A DNA stretch of 64,000 nucleotides. It comes from Vibrio coralliilyticus ATCC BAA-450 (lineage in GTDB: Bacteria; Pseudomonadota; Gammaproteobacteria; Enterobacterales; Vibrionaceae). The notes beneath the pieces are model-generated. The model did not search any database and was not told where the DNA came from. It worked only from the letters and a program-made list of their open reading frames with translations. Made by a program: the position numbers and the translations under genes. Within the stretch, counting starts at the first letter, position 1. Each line of letters begins with the position of its first letter. The stretch covers positions 1-64,000 of the forward strand of contig NZ_ACZN01000013.1 in the NCBI RefSeq assembly GCF_000176135.1, written 5' to 3'. Below are positions 36,485 through 47,412 of the stretch, piece by piece.

Positions 36485-36994
36485 TTATTTCAGTGAGTTA
36501 ATAACTTGTTCAGAGATATTGTATTCTGGCTTACCGTATTGCATTGTCTGAATATCGACAACGATGTCGTAGCCTTCTTTCTCTGCCACTTTCTTAACAG
36601 CTTCCTGAATTACTTTGAACAGTTTCTGTTTTTCTTGCGCTTCACGGCGAGCTGAAGCTTTTTCTAGGGCTTGAGCTTTGATTTTGTATTTGCTGTCAAG
36701 CTGAGCAACTTCAACGCGCAGCTTTTCAACTTCTTCTTGGCCTAACAACTCGCCATCACGCTGCAATTTTTCAATTTTTGTTTTAGCTTCAGCCTGAATA
36801 GATTTCAGTTCATCGGCTTTATCTTTGAACTCTTCCTGCATTTTTTGCAGTACGACTTCACGTTGAGGAAGTGCTTGGAAAACTTGAGCTGTATTGATAT
36901 AGCCAATTTTCTGCGCGGCTTCTGCTGCATTAGCAAAGAATGAAGACGACATTACAACAAGGCTAAGACCAGCCGCTTTAATCATTTTGTTCAC
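36485..36994 (-). CDS. skp: Periplasmic chaperone Skp (OmpH)
   Basis: Trimeric chaperone that holds unfolded outer-membrane proteins on their way to BamA. 169 residues: signal peptide to about residue 23 (SSSFFANAAEA), then a core strand (KIGYINTAQVFQ) and long charged helices (about 50-135) that form the tentacles. The start is a GTG (36994): GAGGA lies seven bases before it, while the ATG three codons on is too far from that site. It follows bamA by 17 bases and precedes lpxD by 6. Confidence 0.94.
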   Translation of the reverse strand: MNKMIKAAGLSLVVMSSSFFANAAEAAQKIGYINTAQVFQALPQREVVLQKMQEEFKDKADELKSIQAEAKTKIEKLQRDGELLGQEEVEKLRVEVAQLDSKYKIKAQALEKASARREAQEKQKLFKVIQEAVKKVAEKEGYDIVVDIQTMQYGKPEYNISEQVINSLK

Positions 36995-37011
36995 TGTATA
37001 TTCCTCTGTAT

Positions 37012-39417
37012 TTAGAAGGTTCTGCCGATAGTGAAAGTGAAGAATTCTTCGTCATCACCTTCGTAAATTTTAATTGGTTTCGCAATAGAGAAGACCAATG
37101 GCCCCATTGGAGACATCCATTGCAGTGCGGCACCATAAGATGCACGGTAATTGGTTGGATCAGAGTAATCTTCGTAGTACTGCGTACCTTGATAGGCTGA
37201 GTTATAAGCAAACTCTGTATCCCAGACACTAGCCGCATCGACAAATAAACTGGTGCGAATCTGACTACGCGCTTCATCCGAAGCAAATGGCGTCGGTACA
37301 ATAAGCTCCATGCTCGCCAGCGCAATCGCGTTACCACCCACAGAATCATCGGTAGCATTCACACAGCCGTTGTTACCACAGCTGCCATTATTGGTGGTAT
37401 ACACCGCTTTAGGACCGGCTGAGTTAGAGCGGAAGCCGCGTAATGAAGTAAAGCCACCCGCATAGTAGTTTTCATAGAATGGGAACAGGTTATCGTTACC
37501 ATCTGTTTGACCATAGCCGTTACCGTAACCTAAACGACCACGCATCAAGAGAGTAAACTCGTGCTTCTTAGTAATTGGCACGTATTGACGTACATCATAC
37601 TGAACTTTGAAGTACTGTGCGTCCGAGCTTGGAATGGTTGCTTTGGCAAATGCACGCTGATAGTTACCGGCAGTTGGGAAGAAACCACGGTTCAGATTGT
37701 TGCGTGTCCAAGAGATATTCAAATCAAAATCGTTGGTAATGATATCGCCTTCAGGTTGACCAATACTCTGAGCAAATAATTGAGCCTGATCGTAAGTAGG
37801 GACGTTACCAATCTTATTGTGCGTATATCCGATACCAAACTCTAGACTGTTCAGCTCGTTAACTGGGAAACCCCATGTCAAACTGGTTCCGTAACTTTCA
37901 TTGGTATAGTCAACGATACCCGCTTCAGAAGCTTCAAAAGTGTTGTAGAAAATCTTACCGCCCAAACTGACACCATCAAGGTTCCAGTATGGGTCACGGT
38001 AATCAAGGCTCACGTTTTTCTGGTAGTCGTTCATCATTGCGCTGACGCCCACGCGATTACCTGAACCTAAGAAGTTATCTTGCTGTAAACCAACCTGGAA
38101 ACTCACACCAGACTCTGTACCGTAGCCGATACCAAAGTTTACGCTGCCTGAGTTCGCTTCTTTAACGTTATAGACGAGATCAACTTGATCTTCGCTACCC
38201 GGCACACGAACAGTTTGGACGTCTACTGTTTCAAAGTACCCTAGACGATTAAGGCGGTTCTTACCGGTTTCAATCGATTTTGAGTTAAGCCAGCTGCCTT
38301 CCATCTGACGCATTTCACGACGTAAGACTTCGTCTTTAGTAGCGTTGTTACCGACAAAGCGGATATCACGCACATAGATACGCTTACCAGCTTCAACGTT
38401 AACCACGAGAGAGACCTGTTGAGTCTCATCATCAAATTCTGGAATAGTACGAACCTGAGGGTACGCGTAACCAGCTTCACCAAGAACACGTTTCACGTTT
38501 TCTTCTAAGCTTGTTACCTGGGAACCGTTATAGACGTCACCGCTTTCAAACGGAACCAGAGCTTCAAACTCCGCTTCTTTGCCAATCAGCTCGCCACGGA
38601 ACTTCACGTCTTTAACCGTGTAAGGTAAGCCTTCATTCACCGCAAGGGTAATGTAGACCCCTTTCTTATCTGGGGAGATCGCTACCTGCGTTGAATCGAC
38701 TTTGAATTTGAGATAACCACGGTCTAGGTAATAAGACTTAAGAGCTTCGATGTCACCCGCTAATACCTGCTTCTGATACTTATCATCAGACAGGAAGTTC
38801 CACCAAGCGACATCTACATTCAGGTTGAAGCGACTTAGTAACTCTTCATCAGTAAAGACCTCATTACCAATAAAGTTAATCTGCTGGATTTTTGCCGACA
38901 CACCCTCAGAGAAAACAAATTTCAGATCCGAGCGGTTACGAGGCAAAGGAGTGACGACCGCTTTCACCGTTGCATTGTACTTACCAACACTGTAGTAAAA
39001 GTCTTCGAGACCTTTTTCAATGTTCGATAGCGTTGTGCGATCCAGAGCTTCACCCACACGCACACCAGATGCGTCTAGATTCTGTTGTAATTGCTCTTCT
39101 TTGATAGCCTTGTTACCAGAAAAGGAGATGTTAGCAATCGTAGGCCGCTCTTTGACCTGAACCAATAACTGGTTACCATCTCGCAGCACTTTGATGTCTT
39201 CAAAATTGCCTGACGCGTACAACGCTTTAATGATCTCAGACACGTCTTGGTTGTCGACAGTATCACCGATGCGTACCGGCATTTTTAACAATGCCGCACC
39301 CAGTGCGACACGCTGTAAACCGTCAATCTGTATGTCTTCAACAACAAAGTTCTCGGCACCATTTGCAGTTACGCTCGTTGCCAATAGCGTTGCAAATAGA
39401 ATTTTTTTCATCGCCAT
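37012..39417 (-). CDS. bamA: Outer membrane protein assembly factor BamA
   Basis: Omp85 insertase, the core of the BAM complex. 801 residues (E. coli 810). Signal peptide cut near NGA (about 21), five POTRA domains (about 22-420) beginning [14 protein letters not shown], and a 16-strand barrel. The family motif with [15 protein letters not shown] (loop 6 RGF) and the terminal aromatic Phe (FTIGRTF) are present. Loop 6 and the strands around [14 protein letters not shown] hold a Cys pair that could form a disulphide. A possible second start lies two codons in (39411). Confidence 0.96.
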   Translation of the reverse strand: MAMKKILFATLLATSVTANGAENFVVEDIQIDGLQRVALGAALLKMPVRIGDTVDNQDVSEIIKALYASGNFEDIKVLRDGNQLLVQVKERPTIANISFSGNKAIKEEQLQQNLDASGVRVGEALDRTTLSNIEKGLEDFYYSVGKYNATVKAVVTPLPRNRSDLKFVFSEGVSAKIQQINFIGNEVFTDEELLSRFNLNVDVAWWNFLSDDKYQKQVLAGDIEALKSYYLDRGYLKFKVDSTQVAISPDKKGVYITLAVNEGLPYTVKDVKFRGELIGKEAEFEALVPFESGDVYNGSQVTSLEENVKRVLGEAGYAYPQVRTIPEFDDETQQVSLVVNVEAGKRIYVRDIRFVGNNATKDEVLRREMRQMEGSWLNSKSIETGKNRLNRLGYFETVDVQTVRVPGSEDQVDLVYNVKEANSGSVNFGIGYGTESGVSFQVGLQQDNFLGSGNRVGVSAMMNDYQKNVSLDYRDPYWNLDGVSLGGKIFYNTFEASEAGIVDYTNESYGTSLTWGFPVNELNSLEFGIGYTHNKIGNVPTYDQAQLFAQSIGQPEGDIITNDFDLNISWTRNNLNRGFFPTAGNYQRAFAKATIPSSDAQYFKVQYDVRQYVPITKKHEFTLLMRGRLGYGNGYGQTDGNDNLFPFYENYYAGGFTSLRGFRSNSAGPKAVYTTNNGSCGNNGCVNATDDSVGGNAIALASMELIVPTPFASDEARSQIRTSLFVDAASVWDTEFAYNSAYQGTQYYEDYSDPTNYRASYGAALQWMSPMGPLVFSIAKPIKIYEGDDEEFFTFTIGRTF

Positions 39418-39455
39418 ATTTGTTTTAGTTATTCCTTACTACAACCTTTGCCCTG

Positions 39456-40814
39456 TTACAGACGAGCAAAATCATTAAATATCGCCACTGCCATCAGAGA
39501 GAAAATAATTGCCCCACCAATGCGGTACCCCATTTCCTGAATGCGCTCAGGAACTGGTCGTCTGATCACTGCTTCAATAGCAAAAAACAATAAGTGTCCA
39601 CCATCCAACATAGGTAATGGTACAAGGTTAATGATGCCTAAGTTGACACTAATTAACGCTAAGAAACCTAGGAAATATACCAGCCCGTAGTCGGCGGTCG
39701 TCCCTGCTCCTTTCGCAATTGAAATAGGTCCACTTAGGTTATTTAATCCAACGTCACCAACGATCAGCTTTTTAAGCATGCTGATCGTTAGATCGATAAT
39801 TTGTCCGGTTTTCTCAACCGCTTTTCCGACTGATTCAAATACACCAAATTGGAGCTCGAAGCGATAATTTTCCGGCCATTCTGCGACTTCAGGAGCGATT
39901 CCGGCAAATCCAATCGTTCGCTTATCCGCAAGTTCACGACTATCAGGAGTTAGGATGAGGTTTTGTACCTCACCAGCACGCTCAATCTGCAAGTCAATGG
40001 CTTGATTCGGGTGCCCTTGAATCAGCTCAACTACTTGCTGCCAATTGATGATCGGTTGACCATTAGCCGCGAGCAATGTATCTCCAGCTTGTAAGCCTGC
40101 CGCCTCACCAGCACCTCCTTCAGAAATCGTCACCAGTGTGGTTGAGATTTCAGGAGTAAAAGGTTTAAAACCCAATGCTGACATAGCAGACTCGTGTTCT
40201 GGGTCAAAGTTCCAATTGGTTAAGTCAAACGTTCTAACTTCTTCAACACCCACACCATCAGCGGGTGCCACTGTCATCGTTAATCGCTTATCACCAATAT
40301 GGCCAATCAATCCCATATTGACGGATTCCCAGTCCGGAGTTTGGACGCCAGAGACGGCTTTTAGTTCCATTCCAGATTCTAAACCTGCTTCAGCAGCGAT
40401 AGAATGAGGCTCAACCTGACCAACCACAGGCTTAACCGCTGGAACACCAATCATGAATACCAACCAGTAAGCAAATACAGCAAAGAAAAAGTTAAATGCA
40501 GGCCCTGCCGCTACTATCGAAGTTCGCTTCCATAAAGGTTGCGTATCAAACGCGTGCTTTTTCTGCTCTTCAGGTACGTCATCTACACGTCCGTCGAGCA
40601 TCTTAACGTAGCCACCTAATGGGATGATTGAAATACTGTATTCAGTACCATCTTTACCTATTTTGCTCCAGATTGATTTACCAAAACCAATCGAGAACTT
40701 CTCGACTTTGACACCACAGCGGCGCGCAACCCAGAAATGGCCATATTCATGCACGGCAACTAAAATACCTAACGCAATGATAAATGATGCGAAATTCCAC
40801 AATATCCCAGTCAT
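39456..40814 (-). CDS. rseP: Intramembrane zinc metalloprotease RseP
   Basis: Site-2 protease that cuts RseA after DegS, releasing sigma-E. 452 residues. HEYGH (His22, Glu23, His26) is in the first membrane segment, the third metal Asp is in the MLDGGHL motif, and two PDZ domains lie between (about 110-310). The ATG overlaps the dxr stop by four bases (ATGA), so translation is coupled. Precedes bamA, itself a sigma-E target in enterics. Confidence 0.96.
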   Translation of the reverse strand: MTGILWNFASFIIALGILVAVHEYGHFWVARRCGVKVEKFSIGFGKSIWSKIGKDGTEYSISIIPLGGYVKMLDGRVDDVPEEQKKHAFDTQPLWKRTSIVAAGPAFNFFFAVFAYWLVFMIGVPAVKPVVGQVEPHSIAAEAGLESGMELKAVSGVQTPDWESVNMGLIGHIGDKRLTMTVAPADGVGVEEVRTFDLTNWNFDPEHESAMSALGFKPFTPEISTTLVTISEGGAGEAAGLQAGDTLLAANGQPIINWQQVVELIQGHPNQAIDLQIERAGEVQNLILTPDSRELADKRTIGFAGIAPEVAEWPENYRFELQFGVFESVGKAVEKTGQIIDLTISMLKKLIVGDVGLNNLSGPISIAKGAGTTADYGLVYFLGFLALISVNLGIINLVPLPMLDGGHLLFFAIEAVIRRPVPERIQEMGYRIGGAIIFSLMAVAIFNDFARL

Positions 40815-42019
40815 AATGCACGCTCTTCAATGATTTCGACGGCCAACGCTCGCGCCATTTTATCCAGCTCTAAGATGCTTTCCAAGCTATCACAAACTGA
40901 ATGATTATTGTTAGAGCAAACTTGCTCCACCACTCGCTCGTTGACAACAGCAATATCAGTGAATTTGAGCTGGCGTGACAGGAAATGCTCGACCGCCACT
41001 TCGTTTGCCGCATTCAATGCAGTAGTTGCATGCTGCCCTTCATAACAAGCCTCAATGGCCAGTTTCAGACAAGGGTAACGTTTAAAGTCGGGTTCTAAGA
41101 AAGTCAATTCACCCACAGTGGTGAAGTCCAAAGGCTTTACACCTGCAGACACACGTTCTGGATAGGACAGTGTGAGCGCAATCGGCGTCGCCATATCGGG
41201 TTCACCCATTTGTGCCAGTACCGAACCATCTTTGTATTGAACCATAGAATGGATGACGGATTGAGGATGAATCAAAACTTTGAGCTGCTCGCGGCATGTG
41301 TTAAACAACCATTTAGCTTCAATGTACTCCAGACCTTTGTTCATCATGGTGGCAGAGTCAACCGAAATTTTTGGCCCCATCGACCAGTTTGGATGGGCAA
41401 TGGCTTGCTCAGGTGTGACAGCTGGCAACGTGCTGATATCGCTATAACGGAAAGGGCCGCCGGAACCAGTCAACAAAATATGTTGGATGCCATGCTCACT
41501 TAAATCACAACCACCAAGATTGGTCTGAATCGACTCTGGCAAACATTGGAATATCGCATTGTGTTCACTATCTACAGGCATGAGTTCAGCACCGTGGGCT
41601 TTCACCGCATCGATAAATAGCTGCCCTGACATGACCAAAGCTTCTTTGTTAGCCAGTAAGATGCGCTTGCCTGCTTTGACTGCCGCCATTGTCGGTAGCA
41701 AACCTGCCGCGCCAACAATCGCTGCCATCACGGTATCAACTTCGTCAAATGAAGAAACATGACACATGGCTTCCTGACCCGCTAACACTTGCGTTGAAAT
41801 TTTGAGTTCTTGCAACTGTGTTTTCAGCGTCATCGCGGCACTATCGCTGGCCATCACTGCATATTTAGGCTGCCATTTCTGACAAAGTTGGCGCATTTTA
41901 TCGACATTATTACCTGCAGCCAGGGCCACAATCGAGAAGTGCTGAGGGTTCTGTTCAATAACTTTAAACGTGCTGTCACCTATCGAACCGGTTGCACCTA
42001 AAATTGTCAGCTTACGCAT
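40811..42019 (-). CDS. dxr: 1-deoxy-D-xylulose 5-phosphate reductoisomerase
   Basis: Second step of the MEP isoprenoid pathway, NADPH-dependent. 402 residues. Seen: the NADPH loop [36 protein letters not shown] with metal ligands, [10 protein letters not shown], and the flexible loop [16 protein letters not shown]. It makes precursor for UppS, encoded just upstream in the operon. Confidence 0.97.
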   Translation of the reverse strand: MRKLTILGATGSIGDSTFKVIEQNPQHFSIVALAAGNNVDKMRQLCQKWQPKYAVMASDSAAMTLKTQLQELKISTQVLAGQEAMCHVSSFDEVDTVMAAIVGAAGLLPTMAAVKAGKRILLANKEALVMSGQLFIDAVKAHGAELMPVDSEHNAIFQCLPESIQTNLGGCDLSEHGIQHILLTGSGGPFRYSDISTLPAVTPEQAIAHPNWSMGPKISVDSATMMNKGLEYIEAKWLFNTCREQLKVLIHPQSVIHSMVQYKDGSVLAQMGEPDMATPIALTLSYPERVSAGVKPLDFTTVGELTFLEPDFKRYPCLKLAIEACYEGQHATTALNAANEVAVEHFLSRQLKFTDIAVVNERVVEQVCSNNNHSVCDSLESILELDKMARALAVEIIEERAL

Positions 42020-42044
42020 AGCTAGAAACCAATGAGAGTATAAC

Positions 42045-42062
42045 GGCAGGCTCTAACCTGCC
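42045..42062. repeat. Small hairpin between cdsA and dxr
   Basis: GGCAGG / CCTGCC around a 6-base loop in the 50-base gap. No T tract follows on the minus strand, so it is not an obvious terminator. Confidence 0.45.
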
Positions 42063-42069
42063 TTATAAA

Positions 42070-42912
42070 TTAGAATATGAAGTATAGAAGAGCAAAGACC
42101 GGAAACGCAGCTGTCAGGCTGTCAATTCGGTCCAGTACACCGCCGTGACCTGGAATGATGTTGCTGCTATCTTTGATACCAGACACACGCTTGAACATGC
42201 TTTCAACTAAATCTCCCAATACGGATATCACTACGGTTACTAGCGTAATCATCACCATTGCAACCGGGCTGCTGAACTCAATTTCAAACCAATTCGCCGT
42301 TGCCCAACCAACAGCAATCGCAGTAACAATGCCACCAATCAAACCTTCAATGGTCTTGTTCGGGCTAACATGGGGAGCCATTTTTCGCTTACCAAAGCTC
42401 TTTCCTGCAAAGTACGCACCACTGTCAGCTGCCCAGACAATAAAACATACAAACAGGACGAGTTTTGCTCCGTGATAAGTATCTTGGTTGATACCTTCCG
42501 CTCTAAGCAATAAAACACTCCAGAAAAAGGGGAGCAAGGTCAAAATACCAAACAGGTGACGAAGCACGTTGGAGTGTTGCCAGAATTTGGCTGAGTTAGG
42601 GTAAGTGATGGCTAAACTGCTGGAAGCCAGCCACCAGACACCACCCGCCAGCAGTACTGCTAAGTGGCCTTCAGTCACCGCATTTAGGCTCAAAGCATCA
42701 AAAGGTAGCAGGGTCAGTGTCGCAACACTGACTAAAAGACCAGGGATTAATGCGGTAAGACGTGTTTTATAATCAACAAACTGAGTCCATTCCCAATACC
42801 CAATCACTGTCACGGCTGCAATCGCTAGCATGAACAAGGGGAGCGATAACTCAAAAATGCCGAGTATCACCAATGGAGCAAGGATAAGCGCGGTTATAAT
42901 TCTTTGTTTCAA
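42070..42912 (-). CDS. cdsA: Phosphatidate cytidylyltransferase
   Basis: Makes CDP-diacylglycerol for phospholipid synthesis. 280 residues, about eight membrane segments. The C-terminal signature is clear: FKRVSGIKDSSNIIPGH followed by GGVLDRIDS. Translation seems to start at a TTG (42912): AAGGA stands seven bases before it and no suitable ATG is near. It follows uppS by 11 bases. Confidence 0.94.
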   Translation of the reverse strand: MKQRIITALILAPLVILGIFELSLPLFMLAIAAVTVIGYWEWTQFVDYKTRLTALIPGLLVSVATLTLLPFDALSLNAVTEGHLAVLLAGGVWWLASSSLAITYPNSAKFWQHSNVLRHLFGILTLLPFFWSVLLLRAEGINQDTYHGAKLVLFVCFIVWAADSGAYFAGKSFGKRKMAPHVSPNKTIEGLIGGIVTAIAVGWATANWFEIEFSSPVAMVMITLVTVVISVLGDLVESMFKRVSGIKDSSNIIPGHGGVLDRIDSLTAAFPVFALLYFIF

Positions 42913-42923
42913 ACTTGATTCCT

Positions 42924-43679
42924 TTAATCGCTTTCCATCAATGCCTTGATTTGTTCACCGGTACAACCGAATCGTCTCTCTCGATTAACAAACCAAGTCA
43001 CTGCTTCAATCAAGCTGTTTTCATCGAACTCTGGCCAGTAAATTGGCGTAAAATACATCTCAGCGTAAGCCATTTGCCACAGCATAAAGTTACTGATTCG
43101 GCATTCACCACTCGTTCGAATCAGCAAATCAACTTCAGGTAAATCTGACATCGTCAGGTGTTGTGTGATTAGCGCTTCATCAATCTCACCAGCACTGAGC
43201 TCACCTTTTGATACCTTTTCTGCGATGACTTTAGTTGCTTCAACAATATCCCACTTGCCACCGTAGTTGGCCGCAATATTGATGACCATCCCACTGTTAT
43301 CCGCCGTTAGTGCTTCAGCCTGGGCAATTTTCTTTTGCAAACGCTCATTGAATCGACTTGTGTCACCAATCACACGCAAACGTAGGTTGTTTTTGTGCAG
43401 TTTTTTTACTTCTGTCGACAAAACTGTAATAAACAGCTCCATCAAGACACCCACTTCTTCTTCTGGGCGACGCCAATTTTCACTACTGAAAGCAAACAAA
43501 GTAATGGCTTTAATGCCTAGCTTGGCAGAGGTAGAGATCGCCTTTCTGACGGCTGCAACACCATTTTTATGGCCAAATACACGCGGTTTGCCTTGTGCTT
43601 TCGCCCAGCGGCCATTGCCGTCCATGATGATTGCAATATGTTTAGGAAGTGATTCTGGTGAGAGTTGAGAGTTTTGCAT
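42924..43679 (-). CDS. uppS: Undecaprenyl diphosphate synthase
   Basis: Cis-prenyltransferase that makes the C55 lipid carrier for peptidoglycan and LPS. 251 residues. Seen: [14 protein letters not shown] with catalytic Asp20, [22 protein letters not shown], and the end motif [19 protein letters not shown]. It begins the uppS-cdsA-dxr-rseP-bamA-skp-lpxD unit, after the frr terminator. Confidence 0.97.
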   Translation of the reverse strand: MQNSQLSPESLPKHIAIIMDGNGRWAKAQGKPRVFGHKNGVAAVRKAISTSAKLGIKAITLFAFSSENWRRPEEEVGVLMELFITVLSTEVKKLHKNNLRLRVIGDTSRFNERLQKKIAQAEALTADNSGMVINIAANYGGKWDIVEATKVIAEKVSKGELSAGEIDEALITQHLTMSDLPEVDLLIRTSGECRISNFMLWQMAYAEMYFTPIYWPEFDENSLIEAVTWFVNRERRFGCTGEQIKALMESD

Positions 43680-43720
43680 ACAAGGATTTATGATTACCAG
43701 CAGGGGACAAAGAGTAGCAT

Positions 43721-43750
43721 AAAAAAACGCTGTGCTGCGAGCACAGCGTT
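43721..43750 (-). terminator. Intrinsic terminator of frr
   Basis: On the minus strand AACGCTGTGCT / AGCACAGCGTT form an 11-bp stem with a 3-base loop followed by a T run. It lies 25 bases past frr and upstream of uppS. Confidence 0.9.
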
Positions 43751-43775
43751 CTCTGTATCCAGAGTCTAGATGGAA

Positions 43776-44333
43776 TTAAACTTCCATCAACTCTTTTTCT
43801 TTTGCCGCTAATACTTCATCGACTTGCTTAACAGCTGCGTCAGTGATTTTCTGGATCTCATCCTGACCTTTACGATCTTCGTCTTCAGAGATTTCCTTGT
43901 CTTTCAGTAGCGCTTTTAGTTCACCGTTCGCATCGCGACGGATATTACGGATAGCCACACGGCCACCTTCAGCTTCGCCACGAACGATTTTCACGAGATC
44001 TTTACGACGCTCTTCCGTTAAAGGTGGAAGTGGAACGCGAATGATAGTACCTGCAGACATAGGGTTTAGGCCTAGGTCAGACGTCATGATCGCTTTCTCA
44101 ACTTTTGGCGTTAGCTCTTTATCGAATACTGTGATTGCTAGTGTACGAGCATCTTCTGCTACTACGTTCGCGACCTGGTTTAGAGGTGTTGGCGCACCGT
44201 AGTACTCTACCGAGATACCAGAAAGTAGGCTTGGATGAGCACGACCTGTACGTACTTTAGAAAGGTTGTTCTTTAGCGCTTCTACGCTTTTTTCCATGCG
44301 CTCTTGAGCGTCTTGTTTGATTTCGTTAATCAC
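43776..44333 (-). CDS. frr: Ribosome recycling factor
   Basis: With EF-G splits the post-termination ribosome. 185 residues, equal to E. coli. Seen: [11 protein letters not shown], the [12 protein letters not shown] strand, and [16 protein letters not shown]. The start codon is GTG (44333) after AAGGTGA, as in E. coli frr. Follows pyrH by 101 bases. Confidence 0.96.
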   Translation of the reverse strand: MINEIKQDAQERMEKSVEALKNNLSKVRTGRAHPSLLSGISVEYYGAPTPLNQVANVVAEDARTLAITVFDKELTPKVEKAIMTSDLGLNPMSAGTIIRVPLPPLTEERRKDLVKIVRGEAEGGRVAIRNIRRDANGELKALLKDKEISEDEDRKGQDEIQKITDAAVKQVDEVLAAKEKELMEV

Positions 44334-44434
44334 AATATCACCTTAATGTGTAATTCTTTTCAGAAGAAAGCCTAATCAGGATTCTTCAAAAGGCAATGCC
44401 GCAGCATGAATTAGTCACGCTACGGTTGAATGAA

Positions 44435-45166
44435 TTATTCAGCAGTACTAATCAGAGTGCCTTCTGCTTCACCCATTACCACGCGACGTAGTGCGCCTGG
44501 TTTGTTCATATTGAATACGCGGATTGGCATTTTATGGTCACGAGCCAGTGTAAATGCTGCTAAATCCATCACTTTTAGTTCTTTATCAAGAACTTCTGCG
44601 TAGCTCAGGTTATCATACAGCTCTGCGTCAGGGTTGGCTACCGGGTCAGCCGTAAATACGCCATCAACTTTTGTCGCTTTTAGAACTACGTCAGCTTCAA
44701 TTTCAATTCCGCGTAGACATGCAGCAGAATCTGTTGTGAAGAATGGGTTACCTGTACCTGCTGAGAAGATAACAACACGACCTTGGCGCAACTCACGGAT
44801 TGCGTCTGCCCAGTTGTAATCGTCACACACACCTTTTAGTGGGATTGCAGACATAACACGAGCATTGACGTATGCACGGTGCAAAGCATCACGCATCGCC
44901 AAACCATTCATTACTGTTGCTAACATACCCATGTGGTCACCAACAACACGGTTCATACCCGCTTCAGCAAGACCTGCACCACGGAACAAGTTACCACCAC
45001 CGATAACCACACCGACCTGAACACCCAGTTCAACCAGTTCTTTTACTTCTTGAGCCATACGATCCAAGATCGCAGGATCAATACCAAAACCTTCTTCGCC
45101 TTGAAGTGCTTCACCACTCAGTTTTAACAGAATACGTTGATACGCTGGTTTAGGGTTCGTAGTCAT
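44435..45166 (-). CDS. pyrH: Uridylate kinase
   Basis: Phosphorylates UMP to UDP. 243 residues, the amino-acid-kinase fold of bacterial UMP kinase. Seen: [23 protein letters not shown], and [17 protein letters not shown]. It lies between tsf and frr, but a terminator after tsf suggests that it has its own promoter, which I could not place. Confidence 0.97.
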   Translation of the reverse strand: MTTNPKPAYQRILLKLSGEALQGEEGFGIDPAILDRMAQEVKELVELGVQVGVVIGGGNLFRGAGLAEAGMNRVVGDHMGMLATVMNGLAMRDALHRAYVNARVMSAIPLKGVCDDYNWADAIRELRQGRVVIFSAGTGNPFFTTDSAACLRGIEIEADVVLKATKVDGVFTADPVANPDAELYDNLSYAEVLDKELKVMDLAAFTLARDHKMPIRVFNMNKPGALRRVVMGEAEGTLISTAE

Positions 45167-45294
45167 GGAGTTTACCTTCCAAAAGAGAGTTGTTGTTGAT
45201 TAACAGTCATGGATGGACAAGAGATGCATTTTCTATTCTGAAAAGCGCTGAATTCTTGCCCATTCATCACGGTTAATCGTTTAGACGCCAGTCG

Positions 45295-45323
45295 TAAAAA
45301 GACCGCAGCCTTGGCTACGGTCT
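45295..45323 (-). terminator. Intrinsic terminator of tsf
   Basis: On the minus strand AGACCGTAGC / GCTGCGGTCT make a 10-bp stem with one G-T pair and a 4-base loop, then TTTTT; 24 bases past the tsf stop. Confidence 0.87.
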
Positions 45324-45347
45324 AAACTTTATGCGCTTCTCTAAGGA

Positions 45348-46190
45348 TTAACCTTTTTGAGCAGCTGCTACTTCGTCAGCGAAGCTCATTTCTTCGCCTT
45401 TATCGATACCTTCACCTACTTCTAGGCGAACGAATGTAGCTACTGAAGCACCGCGCTCTTTCAGGATTTCGCCTACAGACTTCTTAGGTTCCATAACGAA
45501 AGCTTGACCAGTCAGAGAGATTTCGCCTGTGAATTTCTTCATGCGGCCAACAACCATTTTCTCTGCGATTTCAGCTGGTTTACCTTCGTTCATAGCGATT
45601 TCTACTTGAACAGCTTTCTCTTTCTCTACTACGTCAGCAGGTACGTCTTCTGGGTTTACGTACTCTGGACGAGAAGCAGCTACGTGCATTGCAACGTGCT
45701 TAAGAGTTTCAGCGTCGCCTTCACCAGCAACAACTACACCGATTTTCTCACCGTGACGGTAAGAAGCGATTGCAGCACCTTCAACGTACTGAACGCGACG
45801 GATGTTGATGTTTTCGCCGATCTTAGCAACAAGAGCTACACGCTCTTCTTCGAATTTAGCAACTAGCTCTTCAACAGAAGCTTTAGATGCTAGAGCGTCT
45901 GCTGCAACTTTCTCTGCGAATGCAGTGAAGTTAGCATCTTTAGCAACGAAGTCAGTTTGGCAGTTAACTTCAAGAAGAACTGATACACCGTTGTCTTCTT
46001 TGATGATGATTGCACCTTCAGCCGCAACGTTACCTGCTTTCTTAGCAGCTTTCGCAGCGCCTGATTTACGCATGTTTTCGATTGCTAGTTCAACGTCGCC
46101 GTTAGTTTCAACTAGCGCTTTCTTACATTCCATCATGCCTGCGCCAGTACGGTCGCGCAGTTCTTTAACTAGAGCAGCAGTAACAGCCAT
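45348..46190 (-). CDS. tsf: Translation elongation factor Ts
   Basis: Nucleotide exchange factor of EF-Tu. 280 residues. N-terminal UBA-like domain ([20 protein letters not shown]), the EF-Ts core with the TDFVAKD motif that touches the EF-Tu G domain, and the coiled-coil part. Follows rpsB with a terminator-like hairpin between, so part of the transcripts may end before tsf. Confidence 0.97.
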   Translation of the reverse strand: MAVTAALVKELRDRTGAGMMECKKALVETNGDVELAIENMRKSGAAKAAKKAGNVAAEGAIIIKEDNGVSVLLEVNCQTDFVAKDANFTAFAEKVAADALASKASVEELVAKFEEERVALVAKIGENINIRRVQYVEGAAIASYRHGEKIGVVVAGEGDAETLKHVAMHVAASRPEYVNPEDVPADVVEKEKAVQVEIAMNEGKPAEIAEKMVVGRMKKFTGEISLTGQAFVMEPKKSVGEILKERGASVATFVRLEVGEGIDKGEEMSFADEVAAAQKG

Positions 46191-46222
46191 TCTCTATTCC
46201 TCAGTTTAAATCTGGATTTGGT

Positions 46223-46253
46223 AAAAAACAGGGGCCTACATTTTCGGCCCCTG
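46223..46253 (-). terminator. Terminator-like hairpin between rpsB and tsf
   Basis: On the minus strand CAGGGGCC / GGCCCCTG is a perfect 8-bp stem with a 9-base loop followed by six T. It probably gives partial termination and sets the S2 to EF-Ts ratio. Confidence 0.85.
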
Positions 46254-46322
46254 CTGATAACTATAACTTAGTTTATGCGACAACTAGATTTCACATAGAC
46301 CAAGTGTGACGCGGAGCCGCTA

Positions 46323-47051
46323 TTATTCAGCTTCTACGAAACCGTCTTTTTCAGCAGCTGCAGCAACATCTTTGTTACGACCTTCAGTTACTGCAGAAGC
46401 AGCAGCGTTTAGGTATAGCTGTACCGCACGGATTGCGTCATCGTTACCAGGGATAACGAAGTCAACGCCATCTGGGTTAGAGTTAGTATCAACTACAGCG
46501 TAAACTGGGATACCTAGGTTGTTTGCTTCTTTAACTGCGATGTGCTCGTGATCAGCGTCGATTACGAATAGAGCGTCTGGTAGGCCGCCCATATCTTTGA
46601 TACCACCAAGAGATTTCTCTAGCTTCTCCATTTCGCGAGTACGCATTAGAGCTTCTTTCTTAGTTAGCTTGTCAAAAGTACCGTCTTGAGACTGTGCTTC
46701 TAGGTCTTTTAGACGCTTGATAGACTGACGAACAGTTTTGTAGTTTGTTAGCATACCGCCTAACCAGCGGTTGTTAACGTAGAACTGGTTGCTTGCAACA
46801 GCAGCTTCTTTAACAGCTTCAGATGCAGCGCGCTTAGTACCTACAAATAGAACTTTACCTTTCTTTTCGCCAACTTTAGCTAGCTCAGCTAGAGCATCGT
46901 TGAACATTGGTACAGTTTTTTCTAGGTTGATGATATGAACCTTGTTACGAGCACCAAAGATGAATGGCTTCATTTTTGGGTTCCAGTAACGAGTCTGGTG
47001 ACCGAAGTGAACACCAGCTTTAAGCATATCGCGCATTGATACAGTTGCCAT
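46323..47051 (-). CDS. rpsB: 30S ribosomal protein S2
   Basis: 242 residues (E. coli 241). Starts [20 protein letters not shown], the S2 signature 1, with [11 protein letters not shown] and the second signature [19 protein letters not shown]. The ATG at 47051 has AGGAT in front; the open frame starts 11 codons before but inside the leader RNA. Expected to repress its own mRNA through the leader. Confidence 0.97.
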   Translation of the reverse strand: MATVSMRDMLKAGVHFGHQTRYWNPKMKPFIFGARNKVHIINLEKTVPMFNDALAELAKVGEKKGKVLFVGTKRAASEAVKEAAVASNQFYVNNRWLGGMLTNYKTVRQSIKRLKDLEAQSQDGTFDKLTKKEALMRTREMEKLEKSLGGIKDMGGLPDALFVIDADHEHIAVKEANNLGIPVYAVVDTNSNPDGVDFVIPGNDDAIRAVQLYLNAAASAVTEGRNKDVAAAAEKDGFVEAE

Positions 47052-47225
47052 TTTAAAATCCTCTATGGGGTTAGGCCTCCACATCCCCCATAACTCCGAC
47101 TAGGCTTCTGCCCAGCACCCCGGAATATGTGACGGAATGTGTGTGATTTAAAGATATAAGTTAATTGGAAGTCGTCAGCTTCGCCGCGAGGTTTCACCAA
47201 GCAGAGAGAACAGACCACATTTCCG
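47052..47225 (-). promoter_or_regulatory. rpsB 5' leader RNA (t44 / S2 leader)
   Basis: The about 174-base leader lies between map and rpsB, the position of the conserved t44 RNA, where S2 binds its own message in E. coli. Just before the ribosome site ATGGGG (47086-47091 read on the minus strand) can pair with CCCCAT (47065-47070), and a second G/C-rich part, GGGGTGCTGGGC, lies upstream. Assigned from position and these pairings; no covariance check was possible. Confidence 0.6.
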
Positions 47226-47231
47226 GCGCGC

Positions 47232-47266
47232 TTTATACCATATTTTTGCCCTTCATGGCTAGTAAA
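47232..47266 (-). promoter_or_regulatory. Predicted rpsB promoter
   Basis: On the minus strand TATAAA is followed at once by the G/C-rich discriminator GCGCGCC, typical of stringently controlled ribosomal promoters. The -35 is unclear; TTTACT (47261-47266) is 18 bases from an overlapping TATGGT. Confidence 0.45.
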
Positions 47267-47335
47267 AAACGATTATTCATTGCACAGACTGGCTCTCTCA
47301 GTGCCTACTTGCGTATAGAGCTACATGAAGAATCA

Positions 47336-47364
47336 TTCTCATTATGTACGGTTCCTGCTAGAAT
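47336..47364 (+). promoter_or_regulatory. Predicted map promoter
   Basis: TTCTCA (47336-47341) and TAGAAT (47359-47364) are 17 bases apart, then GCGCCC. This lies about 49 bases before the map ATG. The rest of the 361-base rpsB-map gap holds the rpsB leader and promoter and no convincing gene. Confidence 0.5.
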
Positions 47365-47412
47365 GCGCCCATTCGCACCATAGAGTGCCACTGAATGAAA
47401 TAGAGAAAGCCG

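Noticed and set aside
36978..37358. A 126-codon minus-strand frame over the 3' end of bamA
   Set aside because: Out-of-frame reading of bamA, which is intact in its own frame with the expected terminal Phe.
47165..47383. A 72-codon plus-strand frame between rpsB and map
   Set aside because: It overlaps the rpsB promoter and leader on the opposite strand and the map promoter; no ribosome site or family likeness.
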